A stretch of DNA of 64,000 nucleotides from Paenibacillus sp. V4I3 (GCF_030817215.1 NZ_JAUSZA010000001.1:6298501-6362500), one strand, 5' to 3'; counted from the stretch's first letter, positions 34,165 to 43,346 are shown. Translations and numbers: made by a program. The notes: generated by a model from the sequence alone, not told the origin.

Positions 34165-35310
34165 TTATTTCTTGTATGGATCGGCTGCATCGCGCAATCC
34201 ATCTCCTAGAAAGTTAAAGGTTAATACGGTAACGATGACAAATCCTAAGGGGATTAGCTTCCATGGATACAAAGCGACATTCTCGATCTGTTGAGCTTCC
34301 TGAAGCAGAACACCCCAGCTGGTAGCAGGAGAGCGAATACCGAGTCCAAGAAAGCTCATTGCTGTCTCCCCGAGAATCATACCGGGTATGGCTAGTGTCG
34401 TTGCCACAACCAAGTAGCTGATAAAACCAGGCAGCAGATGTTTAATAATGATTTTTGCATCGCTAACGCCGGCTATTTTTGCTGCTAGCACATATTCTTC
34501 ATTTTTCAACGAAATAAACTTTCCTCTTGCTACCCTGGCCAGCTCCGTCCAACCAATAAAGGCAAAGATAATGACAATATAGATATACATCGTTACGACG
34601 GGCACACGCGGTGGTATGGCAGCCGATAGTGCCATCCATAGAGGAAGCGTCGGAAATGAACGAATAATTTCAATGAAACGCTGAATGAGCGAATCGAGCC
34701 ATCCTCCGAAATACCCTGATACACCCCCGATAAACAAACCTAGGACAAAGCTGATCGTTACGCCAATGAGAGGGATACTTAATGAAATCTGACTTCCCAT
34801 CACGATTCGCGATAATAAGTCTCTGCCCATCCCGTCCGTACCGAATATAAATACACGACCAGGTTGATCTACGCCAAATAGATGTCTATTCGTTGGAATC
34901 AAGCCAAGAAATTTATAGCTTTCACCCTTGACAAAAAAGCGGATCGAATGGCGAACCTTCTCATCTGGAACAAAGACTTTACGAAGTGTAACCGGGTCTC
35001 TGGCTGACTTTAGGTCATATACAAACGGTCTAAATTGAAACTTGCCCTCGGCATCTATGAAGCTTACTTTAGCAGGAGGCGCATTCACATATTTACTGTC
35101 GTAGCTCTCCAACCCGTAAGGCGCTATAAACTGAGCAAAGATGGCTGCTATGTAGAACAAGGCTAGAATCACTAAGCTGATACGGGCTAATTTATGCTTC
35201 TTTAACCTGTGATACATAAGACGCCACTGTGAACTGTAATAGACATCGCTGTTTTTTTGAGGCTTGATCACGTTTAATTTCTGTTTCCCTGCTATCGGAA
35301 TTGTTTTCAT
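34165..35310 (-). CDS. Opp/Dpp-type ABC permease, OppC-like, long form
   Basis: 381-residue permease, longer than the usual 290-310. After an N-terminal cytoplasmic tail and first helix (SLVILALFYIAAIFAQF, about 45-61) there is a roughly 110-residue extracytoplasmic insert including VSFIDAEGKFQFRPFVYDL. The membrane domain follows, with EAA loop YVLAAKIAGVSDAKIIIKHLLP. The long insert is a form seen in Opp-type carbohydrate transporters, supporting sugar rather than peptide cargo (inference). Confidence 0.92.
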   Translation of the reverse strand: MKTIPIAGKQKLNVIKPQKNSDVYYSSQWRLMYHRLKKHKLARISLVILALFYIAAIFAQFIAPYGLESYDSKYVNAPPAKVSFIDAEGKFQFRPFVYDLKSARDPVTLRKVFVPDEKVRHSIRFFVKGESYKFLGLIPTNRHLFGVDQPGRVFIFGTDGMGRDLLSRIVMGSQISLSIPLIGVTISFVLGLFIGGVSGYFGGWLDSLIQRFIEIIRSFPTLPLWMALSAAIPPRVPVVTMYIYIVIIFAFIGWTELARVARGKFISLKNEEYVLAAKIAGVSDAKIIIKHLLPGFISYLVVATTLAIPGMILGETAMSFLGLGIRSPATSWGVLLQEAQQIENVALYPWKLIPLGFVIVTVLTFNFLGDGLRDAADPYKK

Positions 35311-35313
35311 AGG

Positions 35314-36312
35314 TTATGTACCTCTGAACTCTGTGCGAATTTTTGGATCGAGCCATGCCAATAAAATATCCGAAATTAATGTCCCTATAACCGTTAACAC
35401 AGCCATAAACAATAACCAGGTGCCAGCCAAATACATATCTTGGGCTAATAATGCGTTATACATAACGGGGCCTTGAATGGGTAGATTCAATACGATTGCC
35501 GTAATCGTCGAACCTGTGAAAATGGAGGTTAGTGACCACCCAATAGTACTTACGATCGGATTCATAGCAGCGCGCGTCGGATATTTAAGCAATATTTTCG
35601 TTTCCGATAAGCCCTTTGATCTTGCTGTCACCACATTCGGCTTATTCAATTCGTCCAGCATTTGACCTCTCATGACTCGAATCAACTCTGCCGTGTTCGC
35701 CAAGCCAATCACAAGAATAGGGATAATCATATGCTTCAGCAAATCAAGAACCTTGTCCATCGACCATCCTGCATTGACGAATTCACTCGAAAATAGTCCT
35801 AGTAAGGGATCGCCAAAATACACATAAGAGAGGTACATTAAAATAATAGCCATCAAGAAGTGAGGGGTAGCCATGCCAAGAAAGCCTATGGCTGAAAAAA
35901 TATAATCACCAATCGAATATTGTCTTACCGCACAGTAAATACCGATCGGGATCGCCACCGCATAGGTAAAGGCCATCGTTACCAAAGAGACGATGATCGT
36001 TAACCCCATGTACTGCGATATGACGTCCATAACAGGCCTGTTATAGCTGAACGAATACCCGAAATCGAAATTAAAAACAATATTTTTCATCCACGCTAGG
36101 TATTGCATAAACCATGGTTGATCCAATCTTAAGCTTGCTCTCATTTCATCCATATCCTGCTGCGTCATGACATCGCCAGCCACAGACATCTTAGCCGCAT
36201 AAGTCGATACATAGTCACCGGGCGGCAGTTGAATGATGTAGAAAACGATCATTGATATAAAAATAACGACGGGTATTACCAATATGATTCTTCTTAAAAT
36301 ATATTGGAGCAT
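35314..36312 (-). CDS. Opp/Dpp-type ABC permease, OppB-like
   Basis: 332-residue permease starting MLQYILRRIILVIPV, the standard OppB first helix. IQLPPGDYVSTYAA follows, and the EAA loop is VVTARSKGLSETKILLKYPTRAA. It is 4 bases from the OppC-like gene and forms the pore with it. An imperfect hairpin separates it from the solute-binding gene. Confidence 0.94.
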   Translation of the reverse strand: MLQYILRRIILVIPVVIFISMIVFYIIQLPPGDYVSTYAAKMSVAGDVMTQQDMDEMRASLRLDQPWFMQYLAWMKNIVFNFDFGYSFSYNRPVMDVISQYMGLTIIVSLVTMAFTYAVAIPIGIYCAVRQYSIGDYIFSAIGFLGMATPHFLMAIILMYLSYVYFGDPLLGLFSSEFVNAGWSMDKVLDLLKHMIIPILVIGLANTAELIRVMRGQMLDELNKPNVVTARSKGLSETKILLKYPTRAAMNPIVSTIGWSLTSIFTGSTITAIVLNLPIQGPVMYNALLAQDMYLAGTWLLFMAVLTVIGTLISDILLAWLDPKIRTEFRGT

Positions 36313-36358
36313 CTCTATCCAATCCTCTCCGCTTCATTCGAAGATGCTGCTGAAGACA

Positions 36359-36387
36359 ATAAGGGGGAAGTTAAGCTCCCCCCTATT
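36359..36387 (-). terminator. intercistronic hairpin after the Opp-type binding gene
   Basis: AATAAGGGGGAAG against GCTCCCCCCTATT, imperfect, without a T-run on the minus strand. It lies between binding protein and OppB-like gene and is probably an mRNA-stabilising or partial-termination hairpin. Confidence 0.5.
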
Positions 36388-36402
36388 GGTTACAGGTTTA
36401 AC

Positions 36403-38368
36403 TTATGGTTTGATATAAAATTGCGAAGGATGACCATGCCCTAAAGTGCGGAATTCATCGGCATGAACCAAATCCTTCGGTACGTTACCCATTTTATTGG
36501 AAGCGACAACGAGCTTTGGTGTTGGACCGGCATAACCAATAATCCATTGATTTTTTTGGTGAAGCTTAATGATCTCATTACTCCATTTATTAATTTCTTC
36601 TTTGCTTGGAGATGATTTTACTTTGTTCCAGTAGTCCAGAATTAAGGCCACATCACCTTCTGGTTTGACGCCTTCTTTTCCATTGGAAGATGTATACAAT
36701 CCGTAATGTCCGAACCATGGGGTCAGCACTCTCAGAGGAACAAGCGTGTCAGGCCGGAAGGCTAAATTGACTAACGAAATATTTTCCGTGGTTGCTGGGA
36801 TCTTATTCGAGTACTTGAGTTCCTGGTGTGTTCCTTTATCCACAACCTTTACATCCATCTTAACGCCGACTGCTTGATAATACTTTTTAACTAATTCTAG
36901 AAAAGTTGCTGTATTCGTATCGCCTTCAATAACCGTGATGGTTAAATCCGAGCCGTCTGCATGTAAAACGGAAATTATTTTTATCCCGCTTGGTCAGTCC
37001 TAACTCATCCAATAATTGATTGGCCCGATTCACATCGAATTTACTCCACTGGTCCGCCCAGCCTTTTTGGAAGCCAACTAAGCCATCCGGAACAGATGCC
37101 TGCTGAGGTAAACCTAACCCATTCGTAACGATCTCGGATATTTCTTTACGGTCAACTGCAACGGACAGCGCTTCTCTGAATTTAATATCCTGGAACAACT
37201 TGCGCAGGTTAGGATCTTCAATAGTCTGATTGAGTTGAAGGCCAGCACTTGACCATGTTGGCGTGGTCCACGGCAATACGCGGAACCCTGCTTTCTTCTC
37301 ATTTTCTTTCAATACGGTGAAATCTTTAAAATCAAAATCAAGAAGATTATAATCTCCTGCTAGTGTGCCAAGAACTCGTTGAGCAGGATCCTGAACTTTG
37401 GTAGCGACAATGCGGTCCATATAGGGTAGTTGGTTGCCTTCGCTATCCACTTTCCAATAGTAGGGATTGCGTTCCATAATAAATTGATCACTATTCGGAT
37501 CGTTTTTAGCGACCCAAGCTCTTAAAGTCGGGATTTGAGGGTTTACCCAATAATAATAGCCCGTTGCTACCAAGAAAGACTTAACATCCTCAAAGCCCCA
37601 TTTTTTTGCGATCTCAAGAGCTTTCTCTTGACCTACAAATTCGGGCAGTATCGTTTTTTGGAAATGTGCCGGTGCAAAGAACCATTTGTTGTCAATGGCA
37701 ACGCGCTCCAGGAACAGCACACTTGGATACTTATGTACAACCTTAAAGCTGTAATCATCAATTTTCGTAACTTTAGCTAAAGCTTTTTCCCCTGTCACAG
37801 GATCGACGGAGTAATAAGCGTCATATATTTTTTTGCCGAAGGTTTCTTTCGTTAGCATGTGCTCCCAGTAGAACAGGACATCATCGGCTGTGAATGGCAT
37901 GCCGTCAGACCACTTCATGCCCTTCCTTAAATAAATAGTGAATTCGGTTGAATCTTTATTCACGTCAAAACCTTTGGCCACATTAGGTTCAACAGCGCTT
38001 CCATCCTTGTTAAACCGGAAAAGCGACTCCTCTGTCGGTTGACCGACTGTCCAACGATCATTAGGTCCGGTCCAAGGCAGCTTCCAATCGCCGCCGTATT
38101 TGCCGATCTCATCGGTTACTTTTTCCACCATGATATCTTCCTTAACTGGCATACGTTCAATCACAGATTTCAATGTGCCTGCACCGACGAGCTTAGTTAA
38201 CATGGGGGCCTCTTTGTAGCCGTCAGCCTTTACTGATGCAGATGCCACAGGCGCTTTCGTTGCCTGAACATCTGAACTTGGCTTAGGATCACCTTCACTC
38301 TCACATGCTGCAAAAACAACGGCAAAGATCAACATCATCCCTACAAAAAACAACTTATTCTTGTTCAA
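36403..38368 (-). pseudogene. Opp/family 5 solute-binding lipoprotein, frameshifted
   Basis: Family 5 extracellular receptor of about 655 residues when both frames are joined. The first frame has TTG start 38368 (GGAGGGG 6 bases upstream), signal peptide with lipobox VFAACES, KWSDGMPFTADDVLFYWEH and the mid-domain to KFDVNRANQLLDELGLTKRD, then loses frame near 36961-36968. Beyond this the second frame continues as HADGSDLTITVIEGDTNT, FLELVKKYYQAVGVKMDVK and on to the family C-terminus FRTLGHGHPSQFYIKP at 36403. Removing one base around CGTTTTACATG restores a single frame. All other transporter genes are intact, so the lesion is either very recent, phase-variable or a sequencing error. Confidence 0.85.
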
Positions 38369-38458
38369 ACCTATCCCCTCCATGATTATACTGGTACTTC
38401 AATCTTCTTCACCAAGCTCTGAAAATTGTTTCCCTTCACCTCCTAGCTAAATCACGCA

Positions 38459-38472
38459 TTAAACCGGTTTAA
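38459..38472. promoter_or_regulatory. LacI-type operator 1
   Basis: Perfect 14-bp palindrome TTAAACCGGTTTAA in the 5' leader of the Opp-type operon, downstream of the predicted start. Identical copies occur at 38522 and 38607. Confidence 0.8.
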
Positions 38473-38508
38473 TACAGATAAATGAGCAGAACGGTCGTAA
38501 TCAAGTTA

Positions 38509-38535
38509 AGTATATATGGTGTTAAACCGGTTTAA
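38509..38535 (-). promoter_or_regulatory. promoter -10 with LacI-type operator 2
   Basis: Minus-strand TATACT (38509-38514) is a good -10 box, but no good -35 hexamer is seen at the right distance. The second TTAAACCGGTTTAA (38522-38535) covers the spacer and -35 position, so bound regulator would block polymerase. Confidence 0.6.
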
Positions 38536-38556
38536 TTGAATTTACAAAAATAATAA

Positions 38557-38570
38557 TTGTAAGCGCTTAA
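38557..38570. promoter_or_regulatory. cre-like site 1
   Basis: TTGTAAGCGCTTAA matches the CcpA catabolite-response consensus (TGTAAGCGCTT core) and is followed by AATTTGTAA, as is the second copy. Confidence 0.6.
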
Positions 38571-38579
38571 TAATTTGTA

Positions 38580-38620
38580 AGTATAGAGGACATAGTCCCC
38601 TTACTCTTAAACCGGTTTAA
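38580..38620 (-). promoter_or_regulatory. second possible -10 with LacI-type operator 3
   Basis: Minus-strand TATACT at 38580-38585 with the third perfect TTAAACCGGTTTAA at 38607-38620 overlapping its -35 position. This suggests a duplicated promoter/operator module. Confidence 0.5.
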
Positions 38621-38636
38621 TACAGGAGCGGCGGAC

Positions 38637-38650
38637 GTGTAAGCGCTTTA
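38637..38650. promoter_or_regulatory. cre-like site 2
   Basis: GTGTAAGCGCTTTA, a second TGTAAGCGCTT core 80 bases from the first. It is followed by ATCATTTGTAA, resembling the flank of site 1. Confidence 0.6.
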
Positions 38651-38888
38651 TCATTTGTAATATCGTACATCGGATTTAACTCTGTTGCAACACTTTTTTT
38701 GGAAGAAATTAGGGGGAGTGAAAAGCATGGATCTCACGTTCCGAAGCCTATAACAAGTAAACGCGAAAACCGCGCTTACAGCGAGAGCTCTGCGAGCCGA
38801 CAGAGTCTGAGAAGCTGAAAATCGACTTCTCAGCAGTCCCATCCTGCTCGTTCGCACTCAATAAGCTCGGAAATCAATCCTACTTAGA
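38651..38888. other. gap with GC-richer structured stretch
   Basis: No gene seen. Between 38761 and 38835 there are nested inverted repeats: CTCTG/CAGAG, and CTGAGAAG (38807-38814) against CTTCTCAG (38826-38833). There is no T-run, so this is not a standard terminator for the neighbouring REC-GGDEF gene. It may be a structured 3' region or a small RNA. Confidence 0.35.
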
Positions 38889-39785
38889 TCATAGGACTTT
38901 GACTTTTCCTTTTTTATGGGTATACATGCGATGATCCGCTTGGATAATTAATTCGCCTAAGGTTACTGGCATAGCAGGATTATAATGAAATAATCCGAGA
39001 CTAATCGAAAGATGATAGATTCGGCCAGCGCTCAAATTAAAGCTATGTATCATTTGCTGGATTTTCAAGATGATTTGCTGTTCAAATACATCTAAGCTGG
39101 GTGAATGTCCATGAGTATCCGGTAAAATAACGGTAAACTCATCTCCACCCATACGGGCAATAATATCAGAATCGTAGAAAACTTCTTTCAATATACTCGC
39201 CGTATCTATTAAGGCCAAGTCCCCCATATGATGACCATAGGAATCGTTGATTTGTTTCATGCCGTCCAAATCGGCAACAATCAAATAAAAGGCATTGCCT
39301 TCCTGAGCACTCGCATTCATAACTTGCTGTGCCTGGTTAAAAAAACCTCGACGATTGTAGAGACTCGTCAGCTCATCAACAATAGATAAGTTATAAAGCT
39401 CATCCTGAAGACGATGACGTTCAATTGCATAACGCATTGAACGCATAATCACCGAACTGTTGACTTGTCCTTTAATCAAATAATCCTGAGCGCCATGCTG
39501 TACGGCATTTATTGCAACCTCCTCATCATCAAGCCCGGTCAGTACAACAATTGGGATTGCAGGCGCTTGCTCCCGAAAGCTGATGATCGTTTCCATGCCA
39601 TGACTGTCCTGAAGTGAAAGATCAAGTAAAACAACGTTAAATTCATCCTTGGTTATCAGTTCAATGCCCGTCTCCAACTGATCGACCCATTTCAACTCAA
39701 TATTCTGATTATCTGTATCCGATAAAACTTCACGAATCAATCGAGCATCTCCCGGATTATCTTCAATTAATAAAACCCTGATCAC
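38889..39785 (-). CDS. response regulator with GGDEF diguanylate cyclase output
   Basis: 298 residues. The receiver occupies about 1-125 (LLIEDNPGDARLIREVL, phospho-acceptor LLDLSLQDSHGMETI, LIKGQV), then a short linker and a GGDEF domain with VADLDGMKQIND and intact ARMGGDEFTVILPD. The I-site position holds YDSD rather than RxxD, so product inhibition may be missing. It is the last gene of an operon with a sensor kinase and a sugar-binding lipoprotein, so a perceived sugar would be converted to c-di-GMP. Confidence 0.93.
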   Translation of the reverse strand: MIRVLLIEDNPGDARLIREVLSDTDNQNIELKWVDQLETGIELITKDEFNVVLLDLSLQDSHGMETIISFREQAPAIPIVVLTGLDDEEVAINAVQHGAQDYLIKGQVNSSVIMRSMRYAIERHRLQDELYNLSIVDELTSLYNRRGFFNQAQQVMNASAQEGNAFYLIVADLDGMKQINDSYGHHMGDLALIDTASILKEVFYDSDIIARMGGDEFTVILPDTHGHSPSLDVFEQQIILKIQQMIHSFNLSAGRIYHLSISLGLFHYNPAMPVTLGELIIQADHRMYTHKKGKVKVL

Positions 39786-39790
39786 TAGTT

Positions 39791-40237
39791 TTACCTCCTG
39801 GGGAGCTTAACAAGCGTAAGCCAAAAATTTTCAATCGATCTTACAACTGTTAAAAACTGCTCTAGATTGACAGGCTTGGTAATATAACAATTCGCATGCA
39901 GATCATAAGCTCTTAAAATATCTTGCTCTGCTTCGGACGTCGTTAAAATAATGACTGGAATATACTTCAGCAGCGGATCATTTTTGATTTCGGCAAGAAC
40001 TTCGGTGCCATTGATTTTGGGAAGATTTAAATCTAATAATATAATGTCCGGCACAATCGCTTCCTGGTAGCTGCCTTCGCGCCTGAGATAAGCCAAAGCC
40101 TCCTCACCATCTTCAACCACGCTCAAATTATTGTTTATTTTCCCTTCCTTCAGCACTTCGACAATCAAACGAATATCTCCGGGATTATCTTCTACTAAAA
40201 GAATTTCTACATTTTGACTCAGCTTATTTTCGATCAT
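39791..40237 (-). CDS. stand-alone receiver protein (Rcp1-like)
   Basis: 148-residue single receiver. The acidic pocket is ILLVEDNPGDIRLIVEVL, the acceptor ILLDLNLPKINGTEVL, and LTTSEAEQDI and YITKPVNLEQF complete the set. The NPGD form is typical of receivers paired with phytochrome-like kinases. It overlaps the kinase gene by 4 bases and precedes REC-GGDEF by 5 bases. It probably shuttles or buffers phosphate between kinase and cyclase. Confidence 0.92.
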   Translation of the reverse strand: MIENKLSQNVEILLVEDNPGDIRLIVEVLKEGKINNNLSVVEDGEEALAYLRREGSYQEAIVPDIILLDLNLPKINGTEVLAEIKNDPLLKYIPVIILTTSEAEQDILRAYDLHANCYITKPVNLEQFLTVVRSIENFWLTLVKLPRR

Positions 40238-42042
40238 GTTATATGTTCTCCTCTATCTGGCAGCGTGAAGTAGAAGGTTGTCGAATGACCCGCTTCTGAA
40301 TCAACCCAAATTTTCCCGCCATGACGTTCTACAATTTTTTTACAAATGGATAACCCTATGCCAGTACCCTGGTATTTTGTTTTATTATGGAGCCTTTGAA
40401 AAATGAGGAAAATTCGGTCCCGATACTTCGGCTCAAAACCAATTCCATTATCACGAACTGAAAATAACCACTCATTACCCTGCTGTTTAATCCCGATATG
40501 AATGATGGGTGCTCGGTTGGAATCGCGAAACTTAATGGCATTACCAACTAAATTTTGTAATAATTGCACCATTTGTGTAGGATCAGCCAGCAATGCAGGC
40601 AAAGGATCATGCGTGACCAACGCATCACATTCTTGAATCGCATGCTGTAGATTCGTAGAAACATGTTGCAGCACCACTTCAAAATCAACCGACTTAAGCT
40701 CCTTCCCCTTCGTACCCACCCTGGAAAAAGCCAATAAATCGTTGATCAAATTCTGCATGCGCTGCGCACCATCAACGGCGTAATGAATAAAATCATCCGC
40801 GTCCTGATCTAATTTACCTTGGTATCGCTTCGCCAATAGCTGTACATAACTGGCTACCATACGTAATGGCTCCTGTAAATCGTGCGAAGCGACATAAGCA
40901 AATTGCTCCAATTCCGCATTGGAACCAGCCAAATCTTCCTTTTGCCGCTTAAGCTCAAGCTCATTGTCATGAATATTTTGCGCCATTTGGTTAAATGCCT
41001 CACATAGCTGCAACAGCTCGACGGGAGCTGACTTCATACTGCTGTAATCGATTTTATAATGATAATCGCCTTGCTTCAGTCGCTGAACCCCTTTCAATAA
41101 ACGCTGAACGGGATGTTCAATGTGATACGATATTCGCAACATCACGATAAACCCAAAGGTAAGCACAATACAAATGATTATAATCATAACAATTAATTGC
41201 CTGTTAAAGGTTCGATACACTTCATCTCGCTCAATTTCGTTAACAGCGATCCATTTTCCGTTATTCACCGACTGGTAAGTCCCGAAAACTTGCTTGCCGC
41301 GGTAGCTCTCATAAGTCGAGGTTGCTTGTATCCCTTGCTTCGCTCGTTCGAGAATATCGCTGTTCAATTGAAATTCTAACCGTTTCCAATTTCCCTCGAA
41401 CCGTGATTCAGTGATCAGATAACCGTTTCGATCAATTAAATAGGATTCACCGCTATCTCCATAGCGAAATTGCTCCATGAGCTTATCGATTGTCTTTAAC
41501 GTAACTGTTCCATAGATAACACCCTCAAATTGCTTCTTTCTATTCATAACAGGAGCAGAAAATAAAATCATCGGTTGATTGGTAACCTTACCGAGCAGCA
41601 CATCAGAAATATATTCACTGCCTTTGGCGGCTTCTTCCAAATAGGTTCGTTCGCTAAAATAAGCGCCAATTTGGTTCATGGTGCTAAATTCCACAATACC
41701 CTCTTTATTAGCAAAAGAGACCGCTTCAAACTCCTGTTGATGTGACGCAAAAAAAGTAAAGTTGTTTTTAATATCGTCAATATCAAGCTCTATGGTCGAT
41801 TGTAAATTAGCTAGATTGCGGATTTCGGAAGCTCTTGCAGCTACCCAACTATCTATGGCTGTTTGCTGAATCGCACTATCTTTTCGCATCGAATTAATCT
41901 GATTGCTTTCCGTTTGGCGATACTCTAAAAAGGAATAAGATGAAATTGTAAGCAGTCCAACCATAAGCACTAAGGTAATTCCCAAAAACCGCAATCGTGC
42001 TTTTAAGCTTTGAAGTCGAAGTAATCGCAATAAGAGGTTCAT
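40234..42042 (-). CDS. membrane sensor histidine kinase with Cache-type sensor
   Basis: 602-residue kinase. Helices at about 18-36 and 285-306 flank a two-lobed Cache-type extracellular sensor (YGDSGESYLIDRNGYLITESR is the distal lobe). HAMP and a coiled coil (LKRQKEDLAGSNAELEQFA) lead to HisKA ASHDLQEPLRMV and HATPase_c with LVGNAIKF, DNGIGFEP and GTGIGLSICKKIVERHGG. Distinct from the YesM class. It follows the sugar-binding lipoprotein by 13 bases, so that protein may present ligand to this sensor. Confidence 0.94.
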   Translation of the reverse strand: MNLLLRLLRLQSLKARLRFLGITLVLMVGLLTISSYSFLEYRQTESNQINSMRKDSAIQQTAIDSWVAARASEIRNLANLQSTIELDIDDIKNNFTFFASHQQEFEAVSFANKEGIVEFSTMNQIGAYFSERTYLEEAAKGSEYISDVLLGKVTNQPMILFSAPVMNRKKQFEGVIYGTVTLKTIDKLMEQFRYGDSGESYLIDRNGYLITESRFEGNWKRLEFQLNSDILERAKQGIQATSTYESYRGKQVFGTYQSVNNGKWIAVNEIERDEVYRTFNRQLIVMIIIICIVLTFGFIVMLRISYHIEHPVQRLLKGVQRLKQGDYHYKIDYSSMKSAPVELLQLCEAFNQMAQNIHDNELELKRQKEDLAGSNAELEQFAYVASHDLQEPLRMVASYVQLLAKRYQGKLDQDADDFIHYAVDGAQRMQNLINDLLAFSRVGTKGKELKSVDFEVVLQHVSTNLQHAIQECDALVTHDPLPALLADPTQMVQLLQNLVGNAIKFRDSNRAPIIHIGIKQQGNEWLFSVRDNGIGFEPKYRDRIFLIFQRLHNKTKYQGTGIGLSICKKIVERHGGKIWVDSEAGHSTTFYFTLPDRGEHIT

Positions 42043-42055
42043 TGGTTCTTCACCA

Positions 42056-43342
42056 TCAATCCAGAATAAGGGTCGCCTTATCCTTTATATAGTTCACATC
42101 GGCTTCTTTCAATTCATTTTGAAGTACTTTCCCTGACAAAATATGATTTAACGCTGCATTTATGGCGTCATTCGCAGAATTGGTAAACAAATGTCCCGGG
42201 TTGATTGATGTGGGATAAAGCTGCAGTGCTTTCTGCACATCTTTCATCGCCGGATTGGTGTATTCAGCAATCACATCTTTAAAAGCAGATAAGGCAACGT
42301 TTTTGCTATAAATCGCCAGCATGTCTTTATCGAGCAAAAGGGACAATAAATATTTAGCTTTTACTGGGTATAGTGTCTTTGCATTAATCGACACCTGTTT
42401 GTCCGGAGCTGCTGCCATTACCGTTTTTCCATTCTGATCTGGAAGGGCGAAAAAACCCATTTTGAAATCAGCCGTCTTACTATCAACAACCCCTGGCGTC
42501 CAACTGCCCATCAACTGCATAGCGCCTTTTCCATCAATAAATTGCTGAGTCGACTCCTCATATCCTATTTGTAAAGCATCCGAATTATAAAAACCTTTAT
42601 GTGCGAGATCGGTAAATTTCTTCATCGCGTCGTTGACCTCAGGACCGTCAATTTTCACTTTGCCCGCATATAAATCCAATTCGAAATTAGGGTTTTGGAG
42701 AAATTCTGACGTTGCGGCAATGGGTATGTAAACACCCTGAATCGTCCATACATCTTTAAATCCACCTATGATCGGCGATAACCCAGCCTGCTTAATTTTG
42801 ACGTTCAAGGCCATAAATTGATCCCATGTTTTGGGCGGCTCCAACTGCAGACGATCAAAAATAGTTTTATTGTAATACACGCCAAAGGTGCTCACATCAA
42901 GAGCCGCTCCATAGGTTTTCCCCTTGTAGGCAACCGTTTGCTTAGCGGAATCAATCATTCGCTGGGTCCAAGGCTGATCCGATAAATCCAGCAAATAACC
43001 CGCTTTGGCATATTCTTTGATCTTCTGATTAAATAGGATATCGGCGGCTTGGCCTGATTTCAACTGGTTTTCTGTGACCTCGGCAAAATTTTTCTCATCC
43101 AATTTGTCCCAATGGATAGTAACTTTCGGATATTTCGCTTTAAACTTCTTTTCTACCGAATCAAAATATCCGTTTTTATCTTGAGCCCAATAGGATACGC
43201 GCAGCGTAAACGCCTCATCGGTTCGATCTTCCTGCTTTTGAGCTTGTCCATTCGATGGAACTGGTTGGTTAGCCGCTTTGCTGCACCCTGCCGTAGTAAT
43301 TATAAAGGACAATGCCGTCAGACCAATGATCCATTTACGCAT
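42056..43342 (-). CDS. sugar-binding lipoprotein without transporter, likely co-sensor
   Basis: 428-residue family 1 solute-binding protein. Signal peptide with lipobox TTAGCS, then LRVSYWAQDKNGYFDSVEKK, AADILFNQKIKEYAKAGYLLD, FGVYYNKTIFDRLQLEPPKTW and the TQQFIDGKGAMQLMGSW hinge segment. No permease or ATPase follows; the next genes are a histidine kinase and two response regulators. A role as periplasmic ligand-binding co-receptor is therefore more likely than transport (inference). Its AGGAGG ribosome site overlaps the end of the upstream discoidin remnant. Confidence 0.88.
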   Translation of the reverse strand: MRKWIIGLTALSFIITTAGCSKAANQPVPSNGQAQKQEDRTDEAFTLRVSYWAQDKNGYFDSVEKKFKAKYPKVTIHWDKLDEKNFAEVTENQLKSGQAADILFNQKIKEYAKAGYLLDLSDQPWTQRMIDSAKQTVAYKGKTYGAALDVSTFGVYYNKTIFDRLQLEPPKTWDQFMALNVKIKQAGLSPIIGGFKDVWTIQGVYIPIAATSEFLQNPNFELDLYAGKVKIDGPEVNDAMKKFTDLAHKGFYNSDALQIGYEESTQQFIDGKGAMQLMGSWTPGVVDSKTADFKMGFFALPDQNGKTVMAAAPDKQVSINAKTLYPVKAKYLLSLLLDKDMLAIYSKNVALSAFKDVIAEYTNPAMKDVQKALQLYPTSINPGHLFTNSANDAINAALNHILSGKVLQNELKEADVNYIKDKATLILD

Positions 43343-43346
43343 CCGT

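Noticed and set aside
38651..38857. 68-codon minus-strand frame in the Opp upstream gap
   Set aside because: Arg/Ser-rich chance translation of a structured region with no start site.
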